This document shows, one piece after another, positions 1 through 9,367 of a stretch of 27,500 bases of DNA (within the stretch, counting starts at the first letter, position 1; every line of letters begins with the position of its first letter). The notes below the pieces were generated by a model. The model was given only the letters and a program-made list of their open reading frames with translations, searched no databases and was not told where the DNA came from. The DNA is taken from the NCBI RefSeq assembly GCF_964340395.1, contig NC_135569.1, positions 7,784,040-7,811,539 on the forward strand. The letters are read 5' to 3'. This DNA is from Glandiceps talaboti. Taxonomy: Eukaryota; Hemichordata; Enteropneusta; Spengelidae. The position numbers and the translations under genes are program-made.

Positions 1-2
1 AG

Positions 3-1226
3 GTTCCTAGTATTTTTAAAAAGTCAATAATCATACCTGTCCCTAAGAAAGCCACTATCTCCCAACTCAATGATTACAGACCCGTTGCTCTAACCTCAGT
101 TGTAATGAAAGTATTTGAACGTTTAGTACTGAAAGTTATTAAATCTAGTCTCCCTCCTTCATTCGACCCATATCAATTTGCTTACCATCCAAATCGTTCA
201 GTCGAAGATGCTGTGTCTTTGGCCCTTCATTATGCTCTCAACCACCTTGAAAAGGTAAATTCTTATGTCAGAATACTTTTTATTGACTATAGCTCGGCTT
301 TCAATACCATAATTCCAGCAAATCTTCACAACAAACTACTGTCTCTTGGTCTCAATAGTTCTCTATGCAATTGGATTTTTGACTTTCTATCAAATAGACC
401 CCAGGTGGTTAAGACGGGTTCTTTCTTTTCGGAACCAATCATTTTAAATACAGGTGCTCCCCAGGGCTGCGTTCTTTCTCCCATGCTGTATTCTCTCGTT
501 ACCCATGATTGTGCCTCATCTGCTAGCGATTCTTTGATTTTTAAATTCGCTGACGACACATCAATTGTGGGTCTTATTCAATATGACAACGAGACAGCAT
601 ACCGAGACCAGGTGGACAGAATTGTTGGTTGGTGTGCCGATAATAACCTTGAGTTGAATGTTGATAAGACAAAAGAAATTATCGTAGATTTTAGGAAAAA
701 GAGAATGTATCACACACCCCTGAATATTCATGGAAAAGAGGTAGAAATCGTAGATACGTTTAAATTTCTCGGGTCACTTATCTCAGAGGATTTAAAGTGG
801 GAGAAAAATGTTGATCACATTGTAAAAAAGGCCCAACAACGCCTTTTCTTTCTACGCCGTTTAAAGAGCTTTGGTGTCAGTCAAGCTATTTTAAAGAAAT
901 TCTACCGGGCTGTGGTTGAGAGTGTTCTGACATTCTCAATCACAGTCTGGTATGGAAACACTACTCATAAGGATCGTGCTAAGTTAAATAGAATTGTGAG
1001 AACGGCATCACGTATTATTGGTATAGGACTTCCATCTCTTGAGTCACTTTTTAATTCACGCGTCACCAGGAAAACAAAATCTGTAATTAAGGACATAAAC
1101 CATCCAGCCCACACATTGTTCGAACTGCTGCCCTCTGGTACTCGATATAGATCAATCAAAACCAAAACAAATCGCTTCAAAAATAGTTTTTATCCTCTGT
1201 CAGTTCGTATTTTAAATGATTCGTAA
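3..1226 (+). CDS. LINE ORF2 3' part: reverse transcriptase (5' incomplete)
   Basis: The frame is open from base 3 to the TAA at 1224-1226 (407 residues), so it began before the window. It encodes the reverse transcriptase that copies a non-LTR retrotransposon into the genome by target-primed reverse transcription. Visible motifs, in order, are IPVPKK and [11 protein letters not shown] (RT region 1, encoded at 33-99), [14 protein letters not shown] (RT-A aspartate), [14 protein letters not shown] (RT-B), [11 protein letters not shown] (RT-C catalytic FADD), NVDKTKE, and FLGSLI. The C-terminal segment with LPSG.RYRS is typical of CR1/L2/Rex1-type ORF2. There is no frameshift or stop, which suggests a fairly young copy. 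The endonuclease domain would lie off the left edge. The element is antisense inside intron 3 of the ABCC-like gene. The exact clade is not resolved. Confidence 0.93.
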   Translation, partial: VPSIFKKSIIIPVPKKATISQLNDYRPVALTSVVMKVFERLVLKVIKSSLPPSFDPYQFAYHPNRSVEDAVSLALHYALNHLEKVNSYVRILFIDYSSAFNTIIPANLHNKLLSLGLNSSLCNWIFDFLSNRPQVVKTGSFFSEPIILNTGAPQGCVLSPMLYSLVTHDCASSASDSLIFKFADDTSIVGLIQYDNETAYRDQVDRIVGWCADNNLELNVDKTKEIIVDFRKKRMYHTPLNIHGKEVEIVDTFKFLGSLISEDLKWEKNVDHIVKKAQQRLFFLRRLKSFGVSQAILKKFYRAVVESVLTFSITVWYGNTTHKDRAKLNRIVRTASRIIGIGLPSLESLFNSRVTRKTKSVIKDINHPAHTLFELLPSGTRYRSIKTKTNRFKNSFYPLSVRILNDS

Positions 1227-1392
1227 TTTGTCTTAGCGTTTTAGCGTATATGTACATATTTTCCACTTTTAATAGTTATTCATATCCACACTGTTTGTGT
1301 TTTAACCGAGCTACGTATAACCAAAGCGAATTCCATTGTATAATTTTATACTTATACTTATGGCAATAAAGTTAATAATAATAATAATAATA
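1227..1392 (+). mobile_element. LINE 3' UTR and TAA-repeat tail
   Basis: AT-rich sequence follows the RT stop codon. It contains AATAAA near 1364 and ends in a short (TAA)n run at about 1372-1392. Simple-repeat tails instead of poly(A) are usual for CR1/L2-like LINEs, so this is taken as the authentic 3' end of the element whose ORF ends at 1226. Confidence 0.8.
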
Positions 1393-1619
1393 ATGTGGAT
1401 TTTTGACAACTCTTACTATGTTTTCCTAATTCCAAACACAATGTGAAACAGCATTGACCAAATCCATATTTGTAACTCAATAAATTGCAAATAGCTAAAA
1501 AGTGTTTTAAAAGTTTGTTATTGTAACGTACAATAACAAATATTTTACACATGAAAATACATTAGAGTTGTTTTATGAATTCAAAATGACCAATTTAATA
1601 CCCGTTTGTCATCCATATG
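1393..1619. mobile_element. Short inverted-repeat element, copy 1 of a family
   Basis: It starts with ATGTGGAT and ends with ATCCATAT, which are near-inverted termini. Its middle (about 1437-1555) closely matches 23040-23160, sharing CAATGTGAAACA, TTTGTAACTC, ATTGCAAA.AGCTA and the hairpin TTTGTTATTGTA / TACAATAACAAA. Copy 2 at 22961-23441 has the same two ends but a longer interior. The left end directly abuts the LINE's TAA tail. No coding capacity is visible. Non-autonomous DNA element is my inference; the autonomous partner is unknown. Confidence 0.65.
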
Positions 1620-1711
1620 TTCAATTTTAACATTTTTTGTCTGTGAAACGACATCAATTTCCATTATAAGCATTCGCTTTAATCATTATTATATAACATG
1701 TCTCAACCTAC

Positions 1712-1900
1712 CACATCTTGCTCCTCGTCGTAGTATACTGCAGTAGCATAAGCCACAATTCCACCTATTGCAACAGGTGGTATAAACGCACATGTATCTC
1801 CAAGCGACTTTATGAACGTTGATAACAAATAGTCCGCACCGTATGCTTTAATGTAGGTTCTCCACAGTGAAGGTTGTTTCTTATTCCTTGCTGCTCTCTC
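1712..1900 (-). CDS. ABCC8/9-like: ABCC-like exon 3: start of TMD1
   Basis: There are 63 codons between acceptor TTTAG (ending at 1901) and donor GTAGGT (from 1711). The translation begins ERAARNKKQPSLWRTYIKAYG. It continues into the first TMD1 helix with LLSTFIKSLGD and FIPPVAIGGIV, and ends YYDEEQDV. It resembles the ABCC pattern PSLWRA...FG..LL...K...D...F..P. The next exon must lie to the left of the window, because no further in-frame ABCC-like exon is found between 1711 and 1. Confidence 0.83.
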
Positions 1901-3017
1901 CTAAACACATATATGAAATGTGAGCATGGTGTATTTTAGGGCCAAAAAAATTGTTTCTTGTATTCTCAACAAACTAGTCACTCGAATCTACTATTTCTGG
2001 CATTTACTGTTCTTTTTATTTAGTTCTTTAGAGCAAGGGTGTATGTGGGCCAGATATCATTTGCTTGTTCATGTACAACAGTGTTGTCTCTGCAGTTGAC
2101 TTCACTGAAGTAGGGAGAGTTATTTCTGTGCTTCCCCACGTATCTGCAGACTGCATGGGCTGGACAAACACACAAAAAAGACCGACGCGGGGGTATTTAA
2201 GTGATGCGCACGCTGACGTATACACGATATATGAAATCAAATTGACTTTTGGGTCCGCACCTGGAAATCTGGCGCCGTCAACGGCGATCACGACTTGTCT
2301 GATCGATTAATGATGTTTCCGTTACCAATACAACAGTTTTAAAATGGTGACATTCAAAACATAGGTTTCACTTAAGAACAGGTGTGAATTTGACTTGTAC
2401 AATCATGATTTTAATTAATTTGACGTCATTTCTGGAAACGACGTTGTAAACAAAACGCCCAATCACGATCATGGATACTTACATGTAAACAGTTACCCCA
2501 CAACAATATAATATTCTGTGCCATTTTTTTAACCGGTTTACTCATGGTTCGAGGCATGATTAGTGTGATTACAAACCATAAGTGTGATCGATAAATCTTA
2601 ATTATAATGAATTGTGCAAATCGAATGCGCCCCAGAATCAATTCCTATTTTTGTCCAGCCTCTGCCGTTGAGGGCGTGGAGCACCGACTAATAATCCGGC
2701 ACTTTGTCAGTACCCCTATAAAACACAGCAGGTATTAATATTACCTTTTCAGCCTTGAATTCAGTTTCAAAAAAATTATACTGGTATTTAGTTTCATATT
2801 CCCCTGTTAAGCATCCAATGTCCGTCATCTCTAATGGTTGCCGGTAGCCCAGACTAAACAACCATTTCATCCACCAAAACAGGCCCTTTGATAAGAAATT
2901 GGTGTATGTGAAATAAAAATACATCGACTTCTTTTTAAGATCCCTCGGATATTCCTTTTCTTGATAACAGCATCCAAAGAACTACGGGTGGAAATTGTAT
3001 GATTTTAATGATTTTAG

Positions 3018-3086
<69 letters not shown>

Positions 3087-3182
3087 TCTAAGACAGACAG
3101 ACATACATACATACACATACACACTCACAGACAGACAGATAGACACACACACTCACTCACTCACTCACTCACTCACTCACTC

Positions 3183-3253
<71 letters not shown>

Positions 3254-4680
3254 CTCACAGACACACACAAACAGACATGCACAAACATACATATATGCAT
3301 ACATACATACACACACACATACATACATACATACATGCATGCATGCATGCATGCATGCATGCATACATACATACATACATACATACATACATACATACAT
3401 ACATACATACATACATACATACATACATACATACATACATACATACATACATACATACATACATACATACATACATACATACATACATACATACATACAT
3501 ACATACATACATACATACATACATACATACATACATACATACATACATACATACATACATACATACATGTCATAACATTTTGCTGCTAAGCAAAGAAAAA
3601 CATTTGGGAATAACATATTTAAGCATGCGCAAACAGAATTTCCCAGTATTTATAAAGTCGATTACTACGAACGTTTTCACTAACATTTCGAGCACAACAG
3701 AACAATGATGTAGACACGTCTTATGACATATAATGACATAGATTATATACCCCATAATGTTTTTGTTCGGAGTGGTCAACTTGCCATGGCTTGGTTGTGG
3801 CATAATTATATGTAAATTTGACAACAGGCACGTTAGAGTTAATAATATATTAGTTTAAATAAACTAAACAATATGGTGTTCACGAATTGCACTTCGTGCG
3901 AGCACCTTTTCTTGTCCCTTCGCGATTGCCCTTCCTTTAGAGAGATAGACGTTGACGTTCCCCTCCCATATGACAGTGACGTCCCCCTCCCACATGACAC
4001 ATGACACATGACATCCCAATTCCACATAAAGGCTGTCCTTCCAAAAAATGACGGCATAATAGTCGATACTCGAGTGTACAAGATAAAGGTCACTATCTTA
4101 CCTTGGTGCGCAATAGATTGATTTCTACCAGAGTGCAGCAGAAATAGAAGAATATGCTTATCAAAGTCACGTCAATTTTCAATATATTTATATCAAAACC
4201 AAAGTGATTAATTAAATGGGTCAGTTCAACCCCCTCTCCAAGTAATGTTAGCAGCCAGTATATTAGCAATAGCCATGCTAGACCAGGACGATTCCAATAT
4301 TCTAGGTGGTGGTAATACAGCAAGGTTATTAGTCCGGTCAAGAGCGCAAGTATTTGAGGGACGTATAGTCCTGGCTCTGATATCTCGTTCCGTGTAACAT
4401 CTGTCAATATGCCTTCCCCTACGGCACACAGCAGAGTTAGGCAGAGCAGCAGTGTGGACAGCCATTGACAGTTATGACCCGGGTATTTCATAAGACCTGT
4501 TGATGTTACATGGCCTACGTGTGTACAACATCGGAGAGCGACAAGAACGACGGGAAACAGTACTAGGAATACAGATTGTGTGCACACCACGTACGAGATA
4601 ACACGACGCTTCTCATCTTCTATACTGATTGGTATACAGTCATTAGAAAAACGCCACGACGTGATATCTACAGTCGCCAT
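1712..4680 (-). CDS. ABCC8/9-like: Sulfonylurea-receptor-like ABCC transporter, first three coding exons (3' incomplete)
   Basis: Coding exons on the minus strand are 4680-4102, 2981-2745 and 1900-1712 (579, 237 and 189 nt). All are phase 0 with GT-AG joints, giving 335 residues before the gene leaves the window. The product aligns in order with the TMD0, L0 linker and first TMD1 helix of ABCC8/ABCC9 (SUR1/SUR2). In vertebrates these proteins form the regulatory subunit of plasma-membrane KATP channels with Kir6.x. Shared landmarks are the PGHN..W motif, GEGILTD, a YYHHLE loop, LVEINLLR at the end of TMD0, FLSKG.FWWM in the linker and PSLWR before the TMD1 helix. No NBD is in view, so channel subunit versus ordinary ABCC exporter rests on TMD0/L0 similarity only. 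A LINE and a MITE-like copy sit in intron 3, and a large microsatellite sits in intron 1. Confidence 0.85.
1901..2744 (-). other. Intron 2 of the ABCC-like gene
   Basis: This 844-nt intron has GTAATA at the donor and TTTAG at the acceptor. Short open frames on both strands near 2028-2310 overlap each other, and neither matches a family I recognise. I see no RNA gene or structured repeat in it. Confidence 0.75.
2745..2981 (-). CDS. ABCC8/9-like: ABCC-like exon 2: L0 linker (lasso) region
   Basis: There are 79 codons, phase 0 at both ends. The acceptor is CCCGTAG at 2985-2982 and the donor is GTAATA from 2744. The translation runs FFGCCYQEKEYPRDL, then TNFLSKGLFWWMKW, then LGYRQPLEMTDIGCL, and ends FKAEK. 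This is the standard order of the ABCC lasso/L0 segment: P.DL, then the amphipathic LSK..WWM helix, then the R.PLE..D.G.L motif. The acceptor choice is supported because FF directly continues TMD0, as in SUR1. The exon is too short and too intron-bound to be a stand-alone gene. Confidence 0.87.
3017..3570. repeat. 554-bp compound microsatellite
   Basis: Ordered blocks are (AC)n from about 3021, a mixed ACAG/ACAT section, (ACTC)n about 3150-3184, (ACAG)n about 3184-3252, mixed spacers, (ATGC)n about 3335-3364 and (ACAT)n to 3568. It lies in intron 1 of the ABCC-like gene. The long open frames across it (TYIH or MYVC repeats) arise only from the tetranucleotide period. Confidence 0.97.
4102..4680 (-). 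CDS. ABCC8/9-like: ABCC-like exon 1: TMD0 (193 residues)
   Basis: The preferred start is the ATG at 4680-4678 (MATVD...). It has G at -3 and G at +4, and gives a TMD0 of 193 residues, close to that of SUR proteins. A second in-frame ATG at 4755-4753 would add 25 residues but has C at -3. Five hydrophobic segments are visible, at about residues 30-50, 72-88, 105-123, 133-147 and 168-188. This matches the five-helix TMD0 with an extracellular N-terminus. The segment PGHNCQW opens helix 2, and LVEINLLRTK closes helix 5 just before donor GTAAGA at 4101. In SURs this domain contacts Kir6 and carries trafficking determinants, which is family knowledge and not shown here. Confidence 0.87.
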
Positions 4681-4755
4681 GACTTGAATGTCCTTTGATA
4701 ACCTTTGGCCGAACGATGAGATGTAACAGATAGTCAACTCGTTCGAGAGGGTCAT

Positions 4756-5184
4756 GTGAAAATAAACGAGGGGGCGCAGCCCCGAGTTTTTGGCGTGATT
4801 GGCTCAAACGGATATATACGTCACACCCCTAATAAGAATAAGAAAGAATGAGTTATGGCTTCATATAACCAACCGAAATTAAGGCCTCTGATTGACAAAG
4901 TCGGTCTAGCTGTAGCGATGTATTTACCAATACAGTGACCTTCGAATGTTTGCATGATTGGCAGTATATGTTGAAAGTAATGGTTGAGTGTTGATCTAGT
5001 AGTAGAATAGAATTTTTGCCACCCCGGAAGCCAACATTCATACAGTCACACTCACTTTCTATCATATTCCGATTCCTGCTTTTTATCACTACGTATCACA
5101 TAATTTAACCTTTGACATAATTTTGGTTTACCGGCATATGAAGTCACAATGGGCCAGTTGGGTATTTAGATCAAATAAAGAAAC
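4756..5184. other. Intergenic DNA upstream of the ABCC-like gene
   Basis: Apart from the promoter-like cluster, this holds no feature I can support. A 78-residue minus-strand open frame at 4853-5089 has no recognisable motif. Confidence 0.6.
4797..4823 (-). promoter_or_regulatory. Possible ABCC-like promoter: CRE-like/TATA/CCAAT cluster
   Basis: Read on the minus strand, TGACGTA (4823-4817) overlaps TATATA (4818-4813), and GCCAATCA follows at 4804-4797. The cluster lies about 120 nt upstream of the preferred start codon. A TATA box here would place transcription start near 4785, within a GC-rich imperfect hairpin (4768-4786) of the leader. CCAAT downstream of TATA is atypical, so this is only a motif-level suggestion. 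Confidence 0.3.
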
Positions 5185-5507
5185 AGACTCTCTTACAGTC
5201 CTGGGAGCTTCGCATAAATAGCTAAAACTTGGGTTGTTTTGTATGTACCGATATCTACTGCATAATGTAATTGTACTCGAATGTCATTGTACTATGCGAC
5301 CTCGTTGATCACATAGGGCAGAGGTGACATAGGGCTAACTTTTCGTTGACGTGTCTGGTGCGAAAGGTCAGCCCTATGTGATCGATGAGGGCGCACAGTA
5401 CGGGGATACTATTCGAGTACAATTAATTATGCAGTAGATATCGGTACATACAAAACAGTCCAAGTTTTAGCAATTTCTGCGAAGCTCCGAAGACTGTGAG
5501 AGAGTCT
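5185..5507. mobile_element. 323-bp palindromic (foldback/MITE-like) element
   Basis: The two halves are imperfect inverted copies. From the outside in they share AGACTCTC/GAGAGTCT, GGAGCTTCGC/GCGAAGCTCC, GCTAAAACTTGG, TTTTGTATGTACCGATATCT, GCATAAT, TTGTACTCGAAT and GATCACATAGGGC. The centre near 5310-5375 contains a further nested pair, CATAGGGCT / AGCCCTATG. There is no convincing target-site duplication and no coding capacity. A foldback-type non-autonomous transposon is the likeliest origin. Confidence 0.75.
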
Positions 5508-6458
5508 AATTAAGAAAACTTAGTTCCAATAATCCGACCGACCCTAGTTTATGCAGGCGACACTACTTCTTTGTTTTTTAAATGGTGAGAATATTAAGTT
5601 ACTTCTATTGTAAATTTTCAATCCGATCCCAGAGAAACCAAGTCAGTATCCTGTGTGTTATTTCCCACCCTTTTAAAACGAAACGTTTCCCGCATAAATT
5701 TGCACAGCGCCGGGGTTGGAATATCCGAATATGAATTCGCGAGTGTGGTTGAATCATAATACGTGTGAAGAAAGTTGGATTATCGTTGATTGTAAACTAA
5801 TTATGTACCAAATACTGGATGGTTGCTCTGTTTATCATTATTCAAATTATTTAAAACGCGCCCTCACTACAATCCTCTGTTACTCGGACTCTCACCGCTG
5901 GGGGCTCTGTCTCCGATCCCGGCTGTGTGAGACTATGTCTACCCTTACGCTAAATGGTACGGCCCAGACCTTTCCTTTTACGTCATTACATTACATTATG
6001 TCACTTTGCACTCATGGAGGTTATGATGCGGAGTATGTGATCACATGTTCACTGCTGGTTGTCTGCAATCTTTCGTTGCTGTTACGAAATTATCTTTGAT
6101 TACAGACAGGAGCATTTGCATTTATTGCACAATCGCTTCTTTACTTATCTAGACATCCTACCAGAAGAAATATAGAGTGGATTTCCTCGTACCCTTCAGA
6201 GAAGTATCACGCCAGCTGCGTTTAGCGGATTAGCTGAAACTGGGTAAGCTTTAGTCCTGCCTCTAGACAGTTATATGGGATGCGATACTGACTATTCCGG
6301 AGAAGAGAGGGACAATAGTGACAGAATCGAGCCCCGAATTACTCCGTCTGCAAGCAGGGCTAGGTAAATGTGCACTCGACTCGTGTATATACCGTATACG
6401 TGCTGCATGTACATTTGTGGAGTATTGATCACGTCATATGCCGGACAGATATATAGGG
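5508..6458. other. Intergenic, no supported gene
   Basis: A 127-codon open frame at 5716-6099 is the longest here. It has no recognised domain, an ordinary composition and no clear splice or poly(A) context, so I do not call it a gene. CTCCGTCTGCAAGCA at about 6342-6356 recurs as a direct repeat near 6680-6694, on the other side of the palindromic region. Confidence 0.5.
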
Positions 6459-6580
6459 CATGTTGCACAGGCACTCGAATCAATCTATACGATTTGGGGG
6501 AAAATGTATAGTGAATTCACTATACATTTTTTTTAACAATCAAACACAGCAAACACATTGATTAGAGTGCCTGTGACATG
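6459..6580. repeat. Nested inverted repeat with perfect 30-bp palindromic core
   Basis: The core 6501-6530 is a perfect palindrome centred on GAATTC (half-site AAAATGTATAGTGAA). It is flanked by an imperfect inverted repeat. The left arm, about 6459-6486, contains CACAGGCACTCGAATCAAT. The right arm, about 6557-6580, contains ATTGATTAGAGTGCCTGTG. The arrangement resembles a small foldback element, but no duplication of flanking bases is evident. Confidence 0.8.
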
Positions 6581-7050
6581 TTGTATGTACAATGTACACA
6601 CAGTCCCTCTATAACAGACTGGTGTGTCTCGGGGTATCAAGACCCACATTAGTCATGCTAAGTTACAAACGGAGAAAGTCTCCGTCTGCAAGCACCGCTA
6701 AAAACATAGTGTAGTCTTAAAAATTTCGAGGACTACATCATTCACAAAATTACTTCCGGCTTTTAACCCTGTTGTAGCGATACCAACGTAGGGGGCGCCT
6801 ATATACATGTACTGATCACATCACAACACTAACACTAACAATAAAAACATTATCTATGATGTAAGAATCACACTTTCAGCTAGTCTGATTGAAGCAGTTG
6901 GTATTGTATTATACAAATATAGAAAGCTACCCTAAGGAAAGTGTGTACCCTAAACACAAATAATGACTAATTATTTTTATTAGTGTTTATCAAATAATAC
7001 CATGCATAAGCCTAAAATATGGAGTTTATGCCCTGGTCATTAGAACTACA
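6581..7050. other. Intergenic, no supported gene
   Basis: AT-rich sequence with the short hairpin CGGAGAAAGTCTCCG near 6670. No coding or RNA feature is recognised. Confidence 0.5.
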
Positions 7051-7265
7051 TCACAACAACATGTGTCTATGTCACAACAATGCATGTCTGTGTCAATGGT
7101 TCTGCTGTGTTCGAAATAATCAAAATTGCCATTACTTGTCTTGATATTACTGGTGGTAGTATACCCATCACCAGTAATATATACATGTAAAAGAAAAATT
7201 GGGGAAAGTAATGGCAATTTTGAACATTCCAATTACAGTAGAAGCAGTGACAAAGACACATGTTA
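7051..7265. mobile_element. Foldback element adjoining a minisatellite
   Basis: Perfect inner arms are ATATTACTGGTG (7144-7155) and CACCAGTAATAT (7169-7180). Perfect outer arms are CAAAATTGCCATTACTT (7121-7137) and AAGTAATGGCAATTTTG (7206-7222). Pairing continues imperfectly outward to AACATGTGTCTATGTCAC (about 7059-7074) and GTGACAAAGACACATGTT (7247-7264). The left outer arm contains about two diverged copies, in inverted orientation, of the 21-bp unit that forms the array on the right. Confidence 0.75.
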
Positions 7266-7515
7266 TCGTGACATAGACGTGCACTGTCATGACACAGACG
7301 TGCACTGTCATGACATAGACGTGCACTGTCATGACATAGACGTGCAGTCATCACATAGACGTGCACTGTCATGACATAGACGTGCACTGTCATGACATAG
7401 ACGTGCACTGTCATGACATAGACGTGCACTGTCATGACATAGATGTGCACTGTCATGACATAGACGTGCACTGTCGTGACATAGACGTGCACTGTCATGA
7501 CATAGACGTGCACTG
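7266..7515 (+). repeat. 21-bp minisatellite, 12 copies
   Basis: There are eleven 21-bp units and one 19-bp unit. Each carries TCATGA, ACATAGACG and GTGCAC. Because 21 is divisible by three and the unit lacks stops, artificial open frames (HDIDVHC or HVYVMTV repeats) cross it on both strands. The array starts exactly where the right arm of the foldback element ends. Units are contiguous with no unique spacers, so it is not a CRISPR. Confidence 0.95.
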
Positions 7516-8616
7516 TCGCCCAGACCAGAGTATATATTTTGTGTATTCCTAGAATCCATATTCCATATTTTATGTTCAACTTGGCTCATGCATGGTATCG
7601 TATGCAGTAAATTTTTGCAAAAAAAATAAATTTACAAATCAGCCGTTTTCTTCTGCAGTGAGAAGTAAGGTTTATGGTCAGTCCAAGCTCAGACTACCAA
7701 ACTGAGGTCCAAGGAATTTAAATATGAATTATCAACAAATCTAATCTAATCCAATTTACATTTCTCCTATAGTGCATTCCATTAAAAATCTTGATGTCAT
7801 TTACAAGATAGCATAATAATTAGTCTAGAATATTACATTATTTGTAAAGCCCTAGTAGTGTTTCATTGTTAGTTGCTGATTCAAGCAAAAAATACACCTA
7901 TACAAAATACATCCCTTAGTTTTGATCACACAATATTGCACAAACTAGACCTAAAGAAACTTAGTTCATTTAGGACAAACACTGTGACCCCTTCCCTAAC
8001 CGAACATTCACAAGTACAACTTTGACACTTTTGTATATGATGTTAACCATGATGAAAATTGTAACAGTCATCACCACTACTATTGATGCAATGAAAACAT
8101 GATGGTAAATACATTAAAATACTACCCGAAACCCAGCACTGTATAATAGCAGTAAATATTTTTATCAACTTATCAACATCTCAGTAGTAAATATACCGTG
8201 TTGTCATTGAATGCGTGAAAGTTTTCAAAATTTAGTTAGAAGTGCAAAAGTGAATTAACTTCAGCAATCACATTGATGATGCCAGACCCCCCCCCCCTCC
8301 CACCCACCCCTAAATAAACAAAGTTCATTAGTTGAACTTGTGTGACATTGCCCCTACTAGAACTAGGCCAGTCCTTAAATTACACAGAAGCCAATCAGTC
8401 CTTCTAATCACATGGAACTAGGTCAGTCCTAAGTAGCTGAATTGCCTGTCTATCAGTCATACTGTGTGTTTGGCTTGAGTTGTAAATAGTATAAATGGAT
8501 TGTTGTCAATTAACAGGGATAAATGTTTGGGTAACCAGACTATGACATGTATGAGATTAAATGTAGATAATTTCGTGACCCAGCTAGAACGACAGCTGGG
8601 GACACCAATACAACTA
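7516..8616. other. Intergenic, no supported gene
   Basis: AT-rich sequence with an 11-nt C run at 8287-8297 followed by C-rich sequence. I see no gene, hairpin or tandem repeat of note. Confidence 0.5.
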
Positions 8617-8648
<32 letters not shown>

Positions 8649-8763
8649 ATGCCTATAATGACCTCAATATAAAGCATTGATACATCCATCATCCATGTAC
8701 CATGATCTACATTTCCACAAAGGAGAATCTTGCTGTTGGTTTATGTGGGGGGGGGGGGGGGGG
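8617..8763. repeat. C28 tract followed by G17 tract
   Basis: An uninterrupted C run (8617-8644) is followed 102 nt later by an uninterrupted G run (8747-8763) on the same strand. The two could pair, or could form i-motif and G-quadruplex structures. Such runs are also prone to assembly-length errors. Confidence 0.95.
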
Positions 8764-9354
8764 AGGAGTACCACTTGCCAGCTCTGGTATTGTGTGAGGT
8801 CAATACTTCCAACCGCAGATGACCCCATTTCAGACCTATTTTCACCAAAAACCAATACCCCATTTTAAACCATTGCCATATGTACAGGATGTTAGAATAG
8901 AGGAATCGATCAAATTTTAAACCAAATTACATTTGTAAGTTCCATACTAAGTAACTTGTAGATTGCAAAATATAGCTTTCAATATTGTCCTTCAGGATAC
9001 AACATTTAGGGGAGCAATTAATGGCACAGTTATGATATGATAGACAATGGACCACATTTTAAGACAACACAAAATTGAAAATAAGATAGCTACAATTTGT
9101 AGAAGCACATGTTAGACTCCTCAGCTTCAAAAAAAGACTTCATTTTAAACCAAAGGGCTAGGAAATGCATAGGTAAATATAGATACATATATGTAATAAG
9201 ACAATACAATAACACCAGTTAAGGTGGCGGTTGAAAAATCCTTAAAAAGCTATATATTGTTATTGGGTTGTGTAGATTAAGAAGTGTTCATAATATGATA
9301 TTCCTATCAGATATGCAAATTAAGTCTAATTTTTTTATATTGTATATTGAGCAG
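8764..9354. other. Upstream region of the ABCG-like gene
   Basis: No promoter motif is convincing. A polypyrimidine-like stretch and AG at 9353-9354 look like a 3' splice site, with the exon starting at 9355. This implies a non-coding first exon of the ABCG-like gene somewhere to the left, which I cannot place. Confidence 0.4.
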
Positions 9355-9367
9355 CTGAAAAATCAAC

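Noticed and set aside
2995-3708. 237-codon plus-strand frame and overlapping MYVC/TYIH frames
   Set aside because: Entirely produced by tetranucleotide repeats; open in several frames at once.
4681-4755. Upstream in-frame ATG at 4755-4753 of the ABCC-like gene
   Set aside because: Poorer start context and a longer N-terminus than expected for a SUR-like TMD0; kept only as an alternative.
5716-6099. 127-codon plus-strand open frame
   Set aside because: No recognisable domain, no clear splice or poly(A) signals, and a length plausible by chance in this sequence.
7266-7515. Possible CRISPR-like array
   Set aside because: Units are contiguous with no unique spacers, and the host is an animal.
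7067-7589. 170-codon and shorter frames with HVYVMTV or ARLCHDS repeats
   Set aside because: The 21-bp minisatellite unit is divisible by three and stop-free, so frames open on both strands without being genes.
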